Assembly: GCA_021737145.1 (NCBI GenBank)
Contig: JAIPEN010000009.1
Location: forward strand, 62,001 to 126,000
Length of the DNA: 64,000 bases
From: Desulfarculaceae bacterium
Lineage (GTDB): Bacteria > Desulfobacterota > Desulfarculia > Desulfarculales > Desulfarculaceae
Direction: 5' to 3'
Below the pieces are notes generated by a model. It made no database searches, was not told where the DNA came from, and was given only the letters and a program-made list of their open reading frames with translations. This document shows, piece after piece, positions 40,061 through 47,533 of the stretch (position 1 is the first letter of the stretch; every line of letters begins with the position of its first letter). The translations under genes and the position numbers were made by a program.

Positions 40061-41344
40061 CTAGACCTCCTTGACCGCTTCCGCTGCCGCGCTCAGCGTC
40101 TGATCAATGGCGTCGCCGTCGTGGGCCAGGGACATGAAGGTGCACTCGTACTGGCTGGGGGCCAGGTAGATGCCGCGGGCCAGCATGGCGTTGTGCCAGC
40201 GGGCGAAGGCCTGGTTGTCGCTCTGGCTGGCCGAGGCGTAGTCGGTCACCGGGCCCTTTTGGAAGAAGTAGCAGAACATGGAGCCCACCCGGTTGCCGCA
40301 GTGGGGCAGCTTGGCCTCGGAGAAGACCTGGCCCAGGCCGTCGAACAGGCGGGCCGCCAGCTCCTCCAGGCGCTCGTAGACCCCGGCCACGTCCAGCAGG
40401 TCCAGGGCCCGGAGCCCCGCGGCGGTGGCCAGGGGGTTGCCCGACAGGGTGCCCGCCTGATACACCGGCCCGGAGGGGGCCACCTTGCTCATTATCTCGG
40501 TCTTGCCGCCATAGGCCCCCAGGGGCAGGCCGCCGCCGATGATCTTGCCCAGGGTGGTCAGGTCCGGGGTCACCTCGTATATGGACTGGGCTCCGCCCAG
40601 GGCCACCCGGAAGCCGGTTATAACCTCGTCGAAGATCAACAGGGTGTTGTACTCGTCGCAGATGTCCCTGAGCCCCTGCAGATAGCCCGGAGCCGGGGGC
40701 ACCACGCCCATGTTGCCGGCCACCGGCTCGATGATCACCGCGGCCACCTGCTCGCCCTTTTCGTGGAACAGCTTTTCCACCGCGGCCAGGTCGTTGTAGG
40801 GCAGGCTCACCGAAAGCTCGGCTATCTCGTCGGGCACCCCCGGGCAAGAGGGGATGCCCAGGGTGGCCAGGCCCGAGCCGGCCGCCACCAGCAGGCCGTC
40901 GCCGTGGCCGTGGTAACAGCCGTCGAACTTCACGATAAGGTCGCGCCCGGTGTAGCCCCGGGCCAGGCGCAGGGCGCTCATGGTGGCCTCGGTGCCGCTG
41001 GAGACCAGGCGCACCTGCTCCAGGTTGGGCATGAGCCGGCCCAGCATCTCGGCAAAGGTCACCTCGGCCTCGGTGGGGGCCCCGAAGCTGGTGCCCCGCT
41101 CGGCCGCTTTTTTCACCGCCGCCACCACGTCCTCGTTGGCGTGGCCCAGGATCATGGGGCCCCAGGAGCCCACGTAGTCGATGTAACGGTTGCCGTCCAC
41201 GTCCTCGATATGGCAGCCACGGGCCGAGCGTATGAAGATCGGCTCGCGGCCCACCGCGGACATGGCCCGCACCGGACTGTTGACCCCCCCGGGCATCACT
41301 TTTTGAGCCCGCTGCCACAGCTCGCGGGACCGGTCATCCTTCAT
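40061..41344 (-). CDS. hemL: Glutamate-1-semialdehyde 2,1-aminomutase
   Basis: A 427-aa PLP enzyme that makes 5-aminolevulinate in the C5 tetrapyrrole pathway. Family blocks: MPGGVNSPVRA near the N-terminus, SSGTEATMSALRLARGYTGR, FDGCYHGHGDG, LLIFDEVITGFRVA and the PLP Lys in TTLGKIIGGGLPLGAYGG. ATG at 41344 has AGAGGG at good spacing; the start at 41353 is too close to it. Its 5' end overlaps the end of the siroheme decarboxylase gene by 11 bases, tying early and late steps of heme synthesis into one unit. Confidence 0.96.
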   Translation of the reverse strand: MKDDRSRELWQRAQKVMPGGVNSPVRAMSAVGREPIFIRSARGCHIEDVDGNRYIDYVGSWGPMILGHANEDVVAAVKKAAERGTSFGAPTEAEVTFAEMLGRLMPNLEQVRLVSSGTEATMSALRLARGYTGRDLIVKFDGCYHGHGDGLLVAAGSGLATLGIPSCPGVPDEIAELSVSLPYNDLAAVEKLFHEKGEQVAAVIIEPVAGNMGVVPPAPGYLQGLRDICDEYNTLLIFDEVITGFRVALGGAQSIYEVTPDLTTLGKIIGGGLPLGAYGGKTEIMSKVAPSGPVYQAGTLSGNPLATAAGLRALDLLDVAGVYERLEELAARLFDGLGQVFSEAKLPHCGNRVGSMFCYFFQKGPVTDYASASQSDNQAFARWHNAMLARGIYLAPSQYECTFMSLAHDGDAIDQTLSAAAEAVKEV

Positions 41345-41828
41345 GAATTTCACCCTCTCGGTCGAAATAGCGCATTGAGGTCTTTTTTAGCTCCTCTAGC
41401 GAGAATAGCAAGTCATATTCCTCGGCCTCGGCCGTCTGGGCCATCTCGGCCACCATTGCCCGGCACTCGGCCTCGTCGCGGCCGTGCACCATGGAAAACA
41501 GGTTGTAGGGAAAGTCGTCGCAGGGCTCCCGCCAGTAGCAGTGGCTCACCTGGCGGAAGGCGGACAGGGCCCGGCCCACCTCCCGGGCCCGCTCCGGCGG
41601 CACCCGCCAGGCCACCATCACGTTGCTGGCAAAGCCGGAACGCTGGTGCCGCAGGGTGGCCCCGAAGCGGCGCATGACCTTGTGGTCGGACAATGCCTGG
41701 ATGCGCGCCACCACCTCGGCCTCGCTCAGGCCCAGCTCTCGGGCCAAGGCGGCGAAGGGACGGGACTCCAGCGGGAGGTCGCCCTGCAAGCGGGCGATGA
41801 TCTTCTTGTCAGTGGCCTCAAGTTGCAT
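41334..41828 (-). CDS. ahbB: Siroheme decarboxylase subunit (Lrp/AsnC-like, AhbB type)
   Basis: A 164-aa protein with an AsnC-type helix-turn-helix (ALARELGLSEAEVVARIQAL) and the AhbA/AhbB signature RRFGATLRHQRSGFASNVMVAW plus CYWREPCDDFPYNLFSMVHG in two stretches. AhbAB decarboxylates siroheme to didecarboxysiroheme in the alternative heme pathway of sulfate reducers and archaea; subunit type B is inferred from the HQRSGF motif. Adjacent overlapping hemL supports a biosynthetic, not regulatory, role. GGAG seven bases before ATG. The 41829-42059 gap is partly AT-rich (promoter-like) but I see no clear site. Confidence 0.87.
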   Translation of the reverse strand: MQLEATDKKIIARLQGDLPLESRPFAALARELGLSEAEVVARIQALSDHKVMRRFGATLRHQRSGFASNVMVAWRVPPERAREVGRALSAFRQVSHCYWREPCDDFPYNLFSMVHGRDEAECRAMVAEMAQTAEAEEYDLLFSLEELKKTSMRYFDREGEIHEG

Positions 41829-42059
41829 TTACTTACTCCGGAAGCAAAATTATGTCGGTGCCCCGCAGGCTTGTCAAGGATGGCCCGCTGCGGCGCCTAC
41901 CGGGGGTCAGGCCGGCCCCGAATGCAAATGAATGCTATTACTAATTGGTATCGTTAATAATTTATTGACCATTCCTAGCCGGGAAGGCTATTGTGAATAG
42001 GCCTGGCCCCTGGTGTTCCCGCCAAAAAACCGCAACCTCCCGCCTTGGTTGAGGGGGTC

Positions 42060-42497
42060 ATGGTCCCACGCCTGGCCAGCGCCTTGAGCAAATTCGTAAT
42101 ATACCGCCCGTTTCTTTGCGGCGCCTTGGCCGGCACCGCGGCGGTCTGGCTCCTGGTAAGCCTGTATGGCCATCTGCACAGCCAGTGGCCCGACGACTGG
42201 TTCAACGCCCTGTTGTCCCTGGCCCTGGGCGCGGTGGCCGGGGCCCTGGCCCTGCGGGCCCTGATGGCCGGGCGGCGGCGCATGCTCACCACGTGCATGC
42301 ATTGCCACGCCGTCAAGGAAACCGGCGCCCACTTCGGGAAGGACGATGCCTGGCTGCCCTCCGAGCGTTACCTGGCCCGGTCCCTGAAGGCCGAGATATC
42401 CCACGGCCTTTGCCCCCACTGCCAGAGCGAGCACTACAACGGCCTCGTGCCGCCCCGTCTGAGCGCCTCCGGCCACGAGAAGTCCCGCCGCGCTTGA
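42060..42497 (+). CDS. Membrane protein with C-terminal CxxC zinc-ribbon-like domain
   Basis: A 145-aa protein: two membrane helices (FLCGALAGTAAVWLLVSLYG; ALLSLALGAVAGALALRALM) followed by a cytoplasmic domain with CMHCH, DAWLPSERYLARSLKAEISH in outline and GLCPHCQSEHY. The C-terminal motif (CxxC, W..xE.Y......SHG.CP.C) is the one often found at the end of deltaproteobacterial sensor proteins, here detached and membrane-anchored. CxxCH also satisfies a heme c motif, but the domain would be cytoplasmic. ATG at 42060 follows GAGG; TTG at 42045 is less likely. Function unknown. Confidence 0.7.
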   Translation: MVPRLASALSKFVIYRPFLCGALAGTAAVWLLVSLYGHLHSQWPDDWFNALLSLALGAVAGALALRALMAGRRRMLTTCMHCHAVKETGAHFGKDDAWLPSERYLARSLKAEISHGLCPHCQSEHYNGLVPPRLSASGHEKSRRA

Positions 42498-42555
42498 CCC
42501 CGCCCCTTGCCACGTCCTATAGACTTGGGAGACCCTTTTGCCTGGGAGGCAAGCC

Positions 42556-43341
42556 ATGACCCCCGGTCTGATCTTCGACCCCGCCGCAGCCGGACGCCCC
42601 CTCAAGGTGGCCGCCTTCATGTCCGGCTCGGGCACCAACGTGATCAAGCTTTTGGAAACTCCCGAGCCCGCCTTTGAGGTGGCCTTCATCTTCAGCGACA
42701 CGGCTGGCGACAAGTGCCGGGGCCAGGAGATCGCCCGCCGCTTTGATTTGCCTTACTTCGCCTATGACACCCGCCGCTTTCACGACAAGCGAGGCCTCAA
42801 GCGCAGCGTAAAGACCCCCGAGGGCCTGGCCGCCCGGCGTGAGTACGACCAAGTGGCGGGCAAGCTCATCAAGGCCTTTGGGGTGGACCTCATCGCCCTG
42901 GGCGGCTACATGAGTTTCCTTACCCTCACCGGCGCGGTGAACGTGCACCCGGCCGACCTCAGCCTGGTGGAGGCCGACGGTTCGCGCACCTTTGTGGGCG
43001 ACGATGCGGTCATGGACGCCATCGTGGCCGGGCGGGGCGAGCTGCGCTCCTCCACCCTGTTCACCGACCTGGGGGTGGACTCCGGCCCCTTGCTCATGGT
43101 CTCGGACCCCATCGCCGTGGAGCTGCCCGCGCCCTTGGAGGAGCTAAAGGCCGATCCCCAACGCCTGCGCCAGGTGGCCGACGACAACCAGGAGCGGCTC
43201 AAGGAGGCCGGCGACTGGGTGGTCTTCCCCACCACCATTCAGCTCATCGCCCAGGGCCGCCTGGGACTGATGGAAGACGGCGTGGTCACCCTGGACGGCC
43301 AGGCCCGTCCCGGCGGGGTGCGCCCGGCCGAGCTGGCCTGA
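42556..43341 (+). CDS. PurN-like formyltransferase-family protein
   Basis: A 261-aa protein with the formyltransferase fold. The opening KVAAFMSGSGTNVIKLLE is the PurN-type nucleotide/GAR loop, IALGGYMSFLT precedes the folate region, and NVHPADLS stands for the NxHPS/LLP catalytic Asn-His segment; the Asp expected later is in FTDLGVDSGP. It is longer than PurN (about 200 aa) and has an extra C-terminal region, so the substrate may differ from glycinamide ribonucleotide. GGAGG six bases before ATG. It is followed five bases later by tadA, probably one operon. Confidence 0.78.
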   Translation: MTPGLIFDPAAAGRPLKVAAFMSGSGTNVIKLLETPEPAFEVAFIFSDTAGDKCRGQEIARRFDLPYFAYDTRRFHDKRGLKRSVKTPEGLAARREYDQVAGKLIKAFGVDLIALGGYMSFLTLTGAVNVHPADLSLVEADGSRTFVGDDAVMDAIVAGRGELRSSTLFTDLGVDSGPLLMVSDPIAVELPAPLEELKADPQRLRQVADDNQERLKEAGDWVVFPTTIQLIAQGRLGLMEDGVVTLDGQARPGGVRPAELA

Positions 43342-43346
43342 GCGCC

Positions 43347-43817
43347 ATGGACCAGGACTCCTTCAGCCAAGCCGACCGGGGGTTCATGGCCCGGGCTCTG
43401 GAGCTGGCCGCCCGGTCGGGCCAACGGGGCGAGGTGCCGGTGGGCGCGCTGCTGGTGGACCAGGAGGGCGCGGTGCTGGCCGAGGCTGGCAACCGCTCCA
43501 TCAGCCACAACGACCCCACCGCCCATGCCGAGATGCTCTGCCTGCGGGCCGCTTCCCGGGCCGAGGGCAACTACCGCCTCACCGGCTGCACCCTCTACGT
43601 GACCCTGGAGCCCTGCCCCATGTGCGCCGGAGCCGTGGTCTGGGCCCGCCTGGCCCGGGTGGTCTACGCGGCCCGCGACCCCAAGGCCGGGGCCTATGGC
43701 TCGGCCCTGGACCTGGCCTCCCTGGAGAGCCTCAACCACCATCCCCTGGTGGAAGGCGGGCTGCTGGCCGTGGAGGCGGCCGCCCTGCTCAAGGAGTTCT
43801 TCGCCCAGCGCCGCTAG
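43347..43817 (+). CDS. tadA: tRNA-specific adenosine deaminase
   Basis: A 156-aa zinc deaminase that converts A34 to inosine in tRNA-Arg(ACG). Catalytic HAE is in DPTAHAEMLCLR and the zinc cysteines in EPCPMCAGAVVWARL. The preceding GEVPVGALLV and NRSISHNDPTAH match TadA. Start ATG is five bases after the formyltransferase stop. tRNA-Ser(CGA) lies 65 bases downstream on the same strand and may share the transcript. Confidence 0.94.
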   Translation: MDQDSFSQADRGFMARALELAARSGQRGEVPVGALLVDQEGAVLAEAGNRSISHNDPTAHAEMLCLRAASRAEGNYRLTGCTLYVTLEPCPMCAGAVVWARLARVVYAARDPKAGAYGSALDLASLESLNHHPLVEGGLLAVEAAALLKEFFAQRR

Positions 43818-43882
43818 TGCGCAGGGTTGCGGCGCCGCATGGCCTATGGTAGCTTCGGCCTTGGCCATCACCGGCCCAAAGC

Positions 43883-43977
43883 GGAGAGGTACCGAAGTCC
43901 GGTCGTAACGGGCCCGACTCGAAATCGGGTTGTCCCTTAACCGGGGCACGTGGGTTCGAATCCCACCCTCTCCGCCA
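43883..43977 (+). tRNA. tRNA-Ser (anticodon CGA)
   Basis: A 95-base class II tRNA. Acceptor GGAGAGG pairs with CCTCTCC, discriminator G, and CCA is encoded. The anticodon stem CCCGA/TCGGG encloses the loop CTCGAAA with anticodon CGA, reading UCG. A long variable arm (TGTCCC...GGGGCA) marks Ser. The T-arm is GTGGGTTCGAATCCCAC. A terminator hairpin follows 16 bases later. Confidence 0.96.
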
Positions 43978-43993
43978 TTGATTACCAAGCACT

Positions 43994-44025
43994 GGGAGCC
44001 AGCCGTCCGGCTGGCTCCCTTGTTT
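43994..44025 (+). terminator. Intrinsic terminator after tRNA-Ser
   Basis: GGGAGCCAGCC, loop GTCC, GGCTGGCTCCC (11 perfect pairs), then TTGTTT with a further T6 run nearby. Confidence 0.85.
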
Positions 44026-44146
44026 AATGCTTTTTTAGGGCCTCCCCAGCTTGCGAACCCCCCAATCCGGTGTTACCTTTTTTTGCCTGCCAGATCTGCT
44101 GAACAATGGGTAAGGCAGAAAACACACTAGTTCCTGAGAGGGGAAA

Positions 44147-44533
44147 ATGCGCAAAACTTCGATCCTTGGCGTACTGCTCTTGGCCGCGGCCCTGCTGTTA
44201 AGCTTTGCTCCGGCGGCCATGGCCGATATAACCGGCAACTACTCCGGTCAGTGGAAATGCACTCCTCCGGATTGCGTGAAGCCGGGCGGCGCCATGCACG
44301 GCAACATCACTCAGAACGGCGGCAATTACGGGGGCAGCTTCACCCTGGAAAACACCACGGTTGGAACGCTTACCGGCACCATCAACGCCACGCTCCAGGG
44401 CAACCAGTTCAACGGGACTATTTCCAACAGCGAAGGCACCATCAACTTCCAAGGCAATATCTCGGGGAACACCCTCAACGGCTCGTTCAATGGGCCTCTG
44501 GGCAACGGCACCTTCAGCGTCAACAAGCAGTAG
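44147..44533 (+). CDS. Small secreted paralogue 1
   Basis: A 128-aa exported protein. Signal peptide GVLLLAAALLLSFAPAAMA, then a mature part of about 100 residues starting DITGNYSGQWKCTPPDCVKPGG with two cysteines, followed by Gly/Asn/Thr-rich repeats of strand-like character (LTGTINATLQGNQFNGTIS). It belongs to the same family as 44974, 45445 and 45916 (G-x-W-x-C ... C-x-K-x-GG ... end in N/S-x-x-L/V-x-R/K). Function unknown; a small beta-barrel or sandwich in the periplasm is likely. AGAGGGG precedes ATG. Its 3' end and terminator are duplicated downstream. Confidence 0.85.
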   Translation: MRKTSILGVLLLAAALLLSFAPAAMADITGNYSGQWKCTPPDCVKPGGAMHGNITQNGGNYGGSFTLENTTVGTLTGTINATLQGNQFNGTISNSEGTINFQGNISGNTLNGSFNGPLGNGTFSVNKQ

Positions 44534-44551
44534 GCATACAAACCTATTAGC

Positions 44552-44586
44552 AAAAGCCAGGGCGGGGGACCCCCCGGGCTTTTTTG
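44552..44586 (+). terminator. Terminator of secreted paralogue 1 (copy 1)
   Basis: AAAGCC ... GGGGG-A-CCCCC ... GGGCTTTTTT: a GC-rich hairpin flanked by A and T runs, 20 bases after the stop codon. It is part of the first unit of the tandem duplication. Confidence 0.75.
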
Positions 44587-44654
44587 GGTCCCTGGCCCCC
44601 CTGGCCACCGGCCCCTCCAGCGCCAACAAGCAGTAGCCATACAACCCTATTAGC

Positions 44655-44688
44655 AAAGCCCCGGGGGGTGCCCCCCCCGGGCTTTTTT
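44655..44688 (+). terminator. Duplicated terminator (copy 2)
   Basis: AAAGCCCCGGGGGG-TG-CCCCCCCCGGGCTTTTTT, the diverged second copy 103 bases downstream of the first, now with a longer stem. Confidence 0.75.
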
Positions 44689-44815
44689 GCGTCCATGGCC
44701 CGCCTGCCCACCGGCCTTGGCTTGGCAGAGGCGGTGGTCCGTGTTATCCTGGGCGCCCTGCCGCGCACCCTTGATGACAGGATCATAAAGATCAGCTAAA
44801 AACCCGGAGAGTCTC

Positions 44816-44896
44816 ATGCGAAAAGAGCCGCTCCTGTGCGCCGTGATGCTGGCGGTGGCCCTGGTGTTGGCCGCCTCGCCGGTTCTGGCCGAATAA
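44816..44896 (+). pseudogene. Signal-peptide-only remnant of the secreted paralogue family
   Basis: A 26-codon frame, MRKEPLLCAVMLAVALVLAA-SPVLAE then stop, with GGAG six bases before ATG. It is a complete signal peptide of the same style as its neighbours with almost no mature part. Most simply it is a truncated family copy between paralogues 1 and 2; a secreted or membrane micropeptide cannot be excluded. The sequence after the stop does not visibly continue the family in another frame. Confidence 0.55.
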
Positions 44897-44973
44897 ACCG
44901 CTGAACCGGGCCGCTTGGGCCCTGGCATTACGGCGGGTTTCCGCCGGCCATAACCGTTAAGAGGGGAAACTCA

Positions 44974-45378
44974 ATGAAAAGGTTCGCATCGTTAACCGCT
45001 CTTTTACTGTCCCTGGGCCTGCTTCTGGCCGTGGCCCCAGCCTGGGCCCGGCCGGACGTCAGCGGCGTCTGGCGCGGCACCTGGACCTGCACCAAACAGC
45101 CCTGCCCCAAAACCACGGGCCACATATTCGCCGACATGCAGCAGGACGACACAGGCCATCTAAAAGGCACCTACACCGTGGACGGCAGCTCCAAAGGCTC
45201 GCTCCGCTGCACCATGGCCACGGGCATAGTGTCCAGCGACGACCAGTTCGGCACCACCCTGAAGTGCGGCTCCTACAGCATCGGAATGATGGGCAAGGTC
45301 GTGGGCGATACCATCGTGGGGGAATACGACGGCACGCCGGTGGGCATGAGCATAGGCAACTTCACGCTCTCCCGCTGA
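44974..45378 (+). CDS. Small secreted paralogue 2
   Basis: A 134-aa exported protein: signal LTALLLSLGLLLAVAPAWA, mature start RPDVSGVWRGTWTCTKQPCP with the family cysteine pair, two further cysteines later (LRCTMATG, LKCGSYS). It is a close duplicate of paralogue 3: both have LLLAVAPAWARPDVSGVW and the block GTPVGMS/GTQVGMS near the end. GAGGGG lies upstream of ATG. The internal cysteines differ from paralogues 1 and 4, so the array falls into two subgroups. Function unknown. Confidence 0.85.
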   Translation: MKRFASLTALLLSLGLLLAVAPAWARPDVSGVWRGTWTCTKQPCPKTTGHIFADMQQDDTGHLKGTYTVDGSSKGSLRCTMATGIVSSDDQFGTTLKCGSYSIGMMGKVVGDTIVGEYDGTPVGMSIGNFTLSR

Positions 45379-45444
45379 GGCAGCCGGCCCCGCGCGGCGC
45401 ATGCGGATTTTTTGGTCAGCGACGAGCAACCAAGGAGATGTTTC

Positions 45445-45849
45445 GTGAAAAAGTATCTAGCAATCATGGCCCTGCTCTTGGCCCTGGGCCTGCTTCTGGC
45501 CGTGGCCCCGGCCTGGGCCCGGCCGGACGTCAGCGGCGTCTGGCACGGCACCTGGACCTGCACCGAACAACCCTGCGCCAAGGCCGGCGGCAAAGTGAGC
45601 GCCAACATGGAGCAGGACGGCTCGGGTCATTTAAAGGGCAGCTACACGGTGGACGGCGGCCCCAAGGGCGTTCTCCGCTGCACCGTGGTCACGGGCGTGG
45701 TTTCCAGCGACCACCAGTTCGGCACCGAACTGCAGTGCGGCTCCCACAGCCTCTGGATGTCGGGCGAGGTCCGTGGCGACACCATCCAGGGGCGTTACGA
45801 CGGCACCCAGGTGGGCATGAGCACAGGCAGCCTCAAGCTCAGCCGCTAA
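45445..45849 (+). CDS. Small secreted paralogue 3
   Basis: A 134-aa exported protein nearly superimposable on paralogue 2: signal IMALLLALGLLLAVAPAWA, then RPDVSGVWHGTWTCTEQPCA, LRCTVVTGVVSSDHQFG and LQCGSHSLW. The start is GTG at 45445 with AAGGAG seven bases upstream; frames further upstream would add residues before the signal peptide. Strong nucleotide similarity to 44974-45378 shows a recent tandem duplication. It retains an open frame and matching signal, so both copies are probably functional. Confidence 0.85.
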   Translation: MKKYLAIMALLLALGLLLAVAPAWARPDVSGVWHGTWTCTEQPCAKAGGKVSANMEQDGSGHLKGSYTVDGGPKGVLRCTVVTGVVSSDHQFGTELQCGSHSLWMSGEVRGDTIQGRYDGTQVGMSTGSLKLSR

Positions 45850-45915
45850 GGCCAACCGCCCCGGCGCACGTTAACTTCGAGGGTTAATCAGGCAACACAA
45901 AAAGAGGAAAAAACC

Positions 45916-46311
45916 ATGAAGAAGTTCATACTACCGTTTAGCTTGTTACTGGCCCTGGCCCTGATGTTGGCCGCGGCCCCGGCCGCCATGGCCGATGACG
46001 ATCCCTATGTGGGCAACTGGTCCGGCACCTGGACCTGCGCGGGCTCCGGCTGCGAAAAGACCGGCGGCACCATGCACGGCAACATCACCAAGAACGGCAG
46101 TGAATATGGTGGTCAATTCACCATGGAAAACACCTTGGCCGGCACCATCTCGGGCCCCTTGCAGGCCTGGGACCGGGGCGGCCTGAACGGCCGTATCGAC
46201 ACCAGCGCGGGCAGCATCGGCTTCCTGGGCAAGGTGAACGGCAACACCTTCGAGGGCACCTTCGAGTCCCAGGGCATGGGCAACGGCTCCTTCCGCCTCA
46301 ACCGCCAGTAA
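45916..46311 (+). CDS. Small secreted paralogue 4
   Basis: A 131-aa exported protein: signal FSLLLALALMLAAAPAAMA, then DDDPYVGNWSGTWTCAGSGC with the cysteine pair, GGTMHGNITKNGSEYGGQF closely matching GGAMHGNITQNGGNYGGSF of paralogue 1. Thus copies 1 and 4 form one subgroup and flank copies 2 and 3. AGAGGAAAAAACC precedes ATG. A strong terminator follows. Family function unknown; the single disulfide and Gly-rich strands suggest a small stable extracytoplasmic domain. Confidence 0.85.
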   Translation: MKKFILPFSLLLALALMLAAAPAAMADDDPYVGNWSGTWTCAGSGCEKTGGTMHGNITKNGSEYGGQFTMENTLAGTISGPLQAWDRGGLNGRIDTSAGSIGFLGKVNGNTFEGTFESQGMGNGSFRLNRQ

Positions 46312-46332
46312 ACCTGTGGGATACTCACGTCC

Positions 46333-46364
46333 GGCCCCGGCGTTTCGGCGCCGGGGCCTTTTTT
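46333..46364 (+). terminator. Intrinsic terminator ending the secreted-protein array
   Basis: GGCCCCGGCG, loop TTTCGG, CGCCGGGGCC (10 perfect pairs), then six T. Confidence 0.9.
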
Positions 46365-46381
46365 GTCGGGGCGCGGTTGGT

Positions 46382-47521
46382 TTAGGCGAACAAGGCGGCC
46401 GCCGCGTCGGCCATGGCCAGGCCGGCGGGGGTGGGTATAAGGCGGCCCTGGCGCACCAGGGCCCAGCCCCGCGCCTGTAGCTGAGCCATGGCGGGGCCGT
46501 ACATTCGGCGCGGGTCCGTGCCCAGCAGGGCGGCCAGGGGGGCCAGCTCCACCCCGTGGGTGGTCCTGAGCCCCAGCATGATCAGCTCCAAAGCCCGCTG
46601 CTCCCGGCTCAGCTCCTCCCGGAAGGCATGGGGCTCCTCGCCCCTTTCCATTGCATCGCAATACTCCGCCGGATCGGACAGCCAGGCCCAACGCACCCCG
46701 CTCAGGTGCCCGTGGGCCCCCGGCCCCAGGGATAGGTAGTCGCCTCCCGCCCAGGTGTTTTGGTTGTGGCGGCACTCCATGCCCGGCCGGGCGAAGTTGC
46801 TCACCTCGTAGCGCTCCAGCCCGGCCGCCTCCAGGGCGGCCAAGGCGTGCTGCTCCATGGCGGCCATCTCGTCGTCGCCGGGCAGGGGGGGCTGGCCCGG
46901 CCGGTACTGGCGGCCGAATGGCGTTCCGGGCGCCAGGGTCAGCTCGTACAAGGACAGGTGCTTGGGCTCCAGCTCCAGGGCGGCGGCGATGTCGGCGGCG
47001 GCCTGGGCCGGGCTCTGGCCGGGCAGGCCGTGGATGAGGTCCAGGTTCAAATCGCCGAAGCCCACCTGCCTGGCCTGGGCCGCGGCGCGGCGGGTGTCGT
47101 CCGGGGTGTGGCCACGGCCGATGGCCTTCAGCAGGCCGGGATCGAAGCTCTGGGCCCCCAATGACAGGCGGTTGAAGCCGGCCGAGCGCAGGGCGGCCAG
47201 CTTGCCCCGGCTCAGGGCCCCGGGGTTGGCCTCCAGGGATATCTCGGCCCGGGGCGTGAAACCCATCAGCCCCCGCATGCGGGCCAGCAGGGCGGCCAGC
47301 TCGGTGGCGGGCAGCATGGCCGGGGTGCCCCCGCCGAAGTACACCGTGTCCAGGGGGCGGCCCTGGGCCAGGGGGACGATGCGCTCCAAATGAACGGCGA
47401 GGCCCGCCAGAAGGCGGCGGGCCTCGCCGTGGTCATATCGCTTGGCATTGAAGTCGCAGTAGGGGCAGCGGGCCGGGCAATAGGGCAGGTGCAGATAAAG
47501 CCCCAGGCCAGAGCGCGCCAT
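46382..47521 (-). CDS. hemW: HemW-like radical SAM protein
   Basis: A 379-aa radical SAM enzyme of the HemN/HemW group. The cluster motif is C15-PAR-C19-PY-C22 (LPYCPARCPYCDF), followed by VYFGGGTPAML, EISLEANPG, RLSLGAQSFD and DLIHGLPGQS. The absence of the extra N-terminal cysteine and HemN trip-wire features, and the length, fit HemW, which handles heme insertion rather than coproporphyrinogen oxidation. It converges with the secreted-protein array and follows the CoA-ligase gene by 12 bases on the same strand. Confidence 0.9.
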   Translation of the reverse strand: MARSGLGLYLHLPYCPARCPYCDFNAKRYDHGEARRLLAGLAVHLERIVPLAQGRPLDTVYFGGGTPAMLPATELAALLARMRGLMGFTPRAEISLEANPGALSRGKLAALRSAGFNRLSLGAQSFDPGLLKAIGRGHTPDDTRRAAAQARQVGFGDLNLDLIHGLPGQSPAQAAADIAAALELEPKHLSLYELTLAPGTPFGRQYRPGQPPLPGDDEMAAMEQHALAALEAAGLERYEVSNFARPGMECRHNQNTWAGGDYLSLGPGAHGHLSGVRWAWLSDPAEYCDAMERGEEPHAFREELSREQRALELIMLGLRTTHGVELAPLAALLGTDPRRMYGPAMAQLQARGWALVRQGRLIPTPAGLAMADAAAALFA

Positions 47522-47533
47522 ACCCCGCGCCGC

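Larger units (their letters stand above)
44511..44716 (+). repeat. Tandem duplication (unit 103 bp) of a gene end plus terminator
   Basis: Bases 44511-44613 and 44614-44716 are two diverged copies in direct repeat. Each holds CAACAAGCAGTAG (the last codons and stop of the secreted protein gene), CATACAA-CCTATTAGCAAA, a terminator hairpin and a C-rich tail ending CCACCGGCC. The second copy leaves a stranded stop codon context and a second terminator. Confidence 0.8.

Noticed and set aside
41334-41828. Transcription regulator of the Lrp/AsnC family
   Set aside because: The helix-turn-helix is present, but the RRFGA-HQRSGF motifs and the hemL overlap point to a siroheme decarboxylase subunit.
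42299-42310. CMHCH as a c-type heme site
   Set aside because: There is no signal for export of this segment and a second CPHC pair fits a metal-binding ribbon; kept only as an open question.
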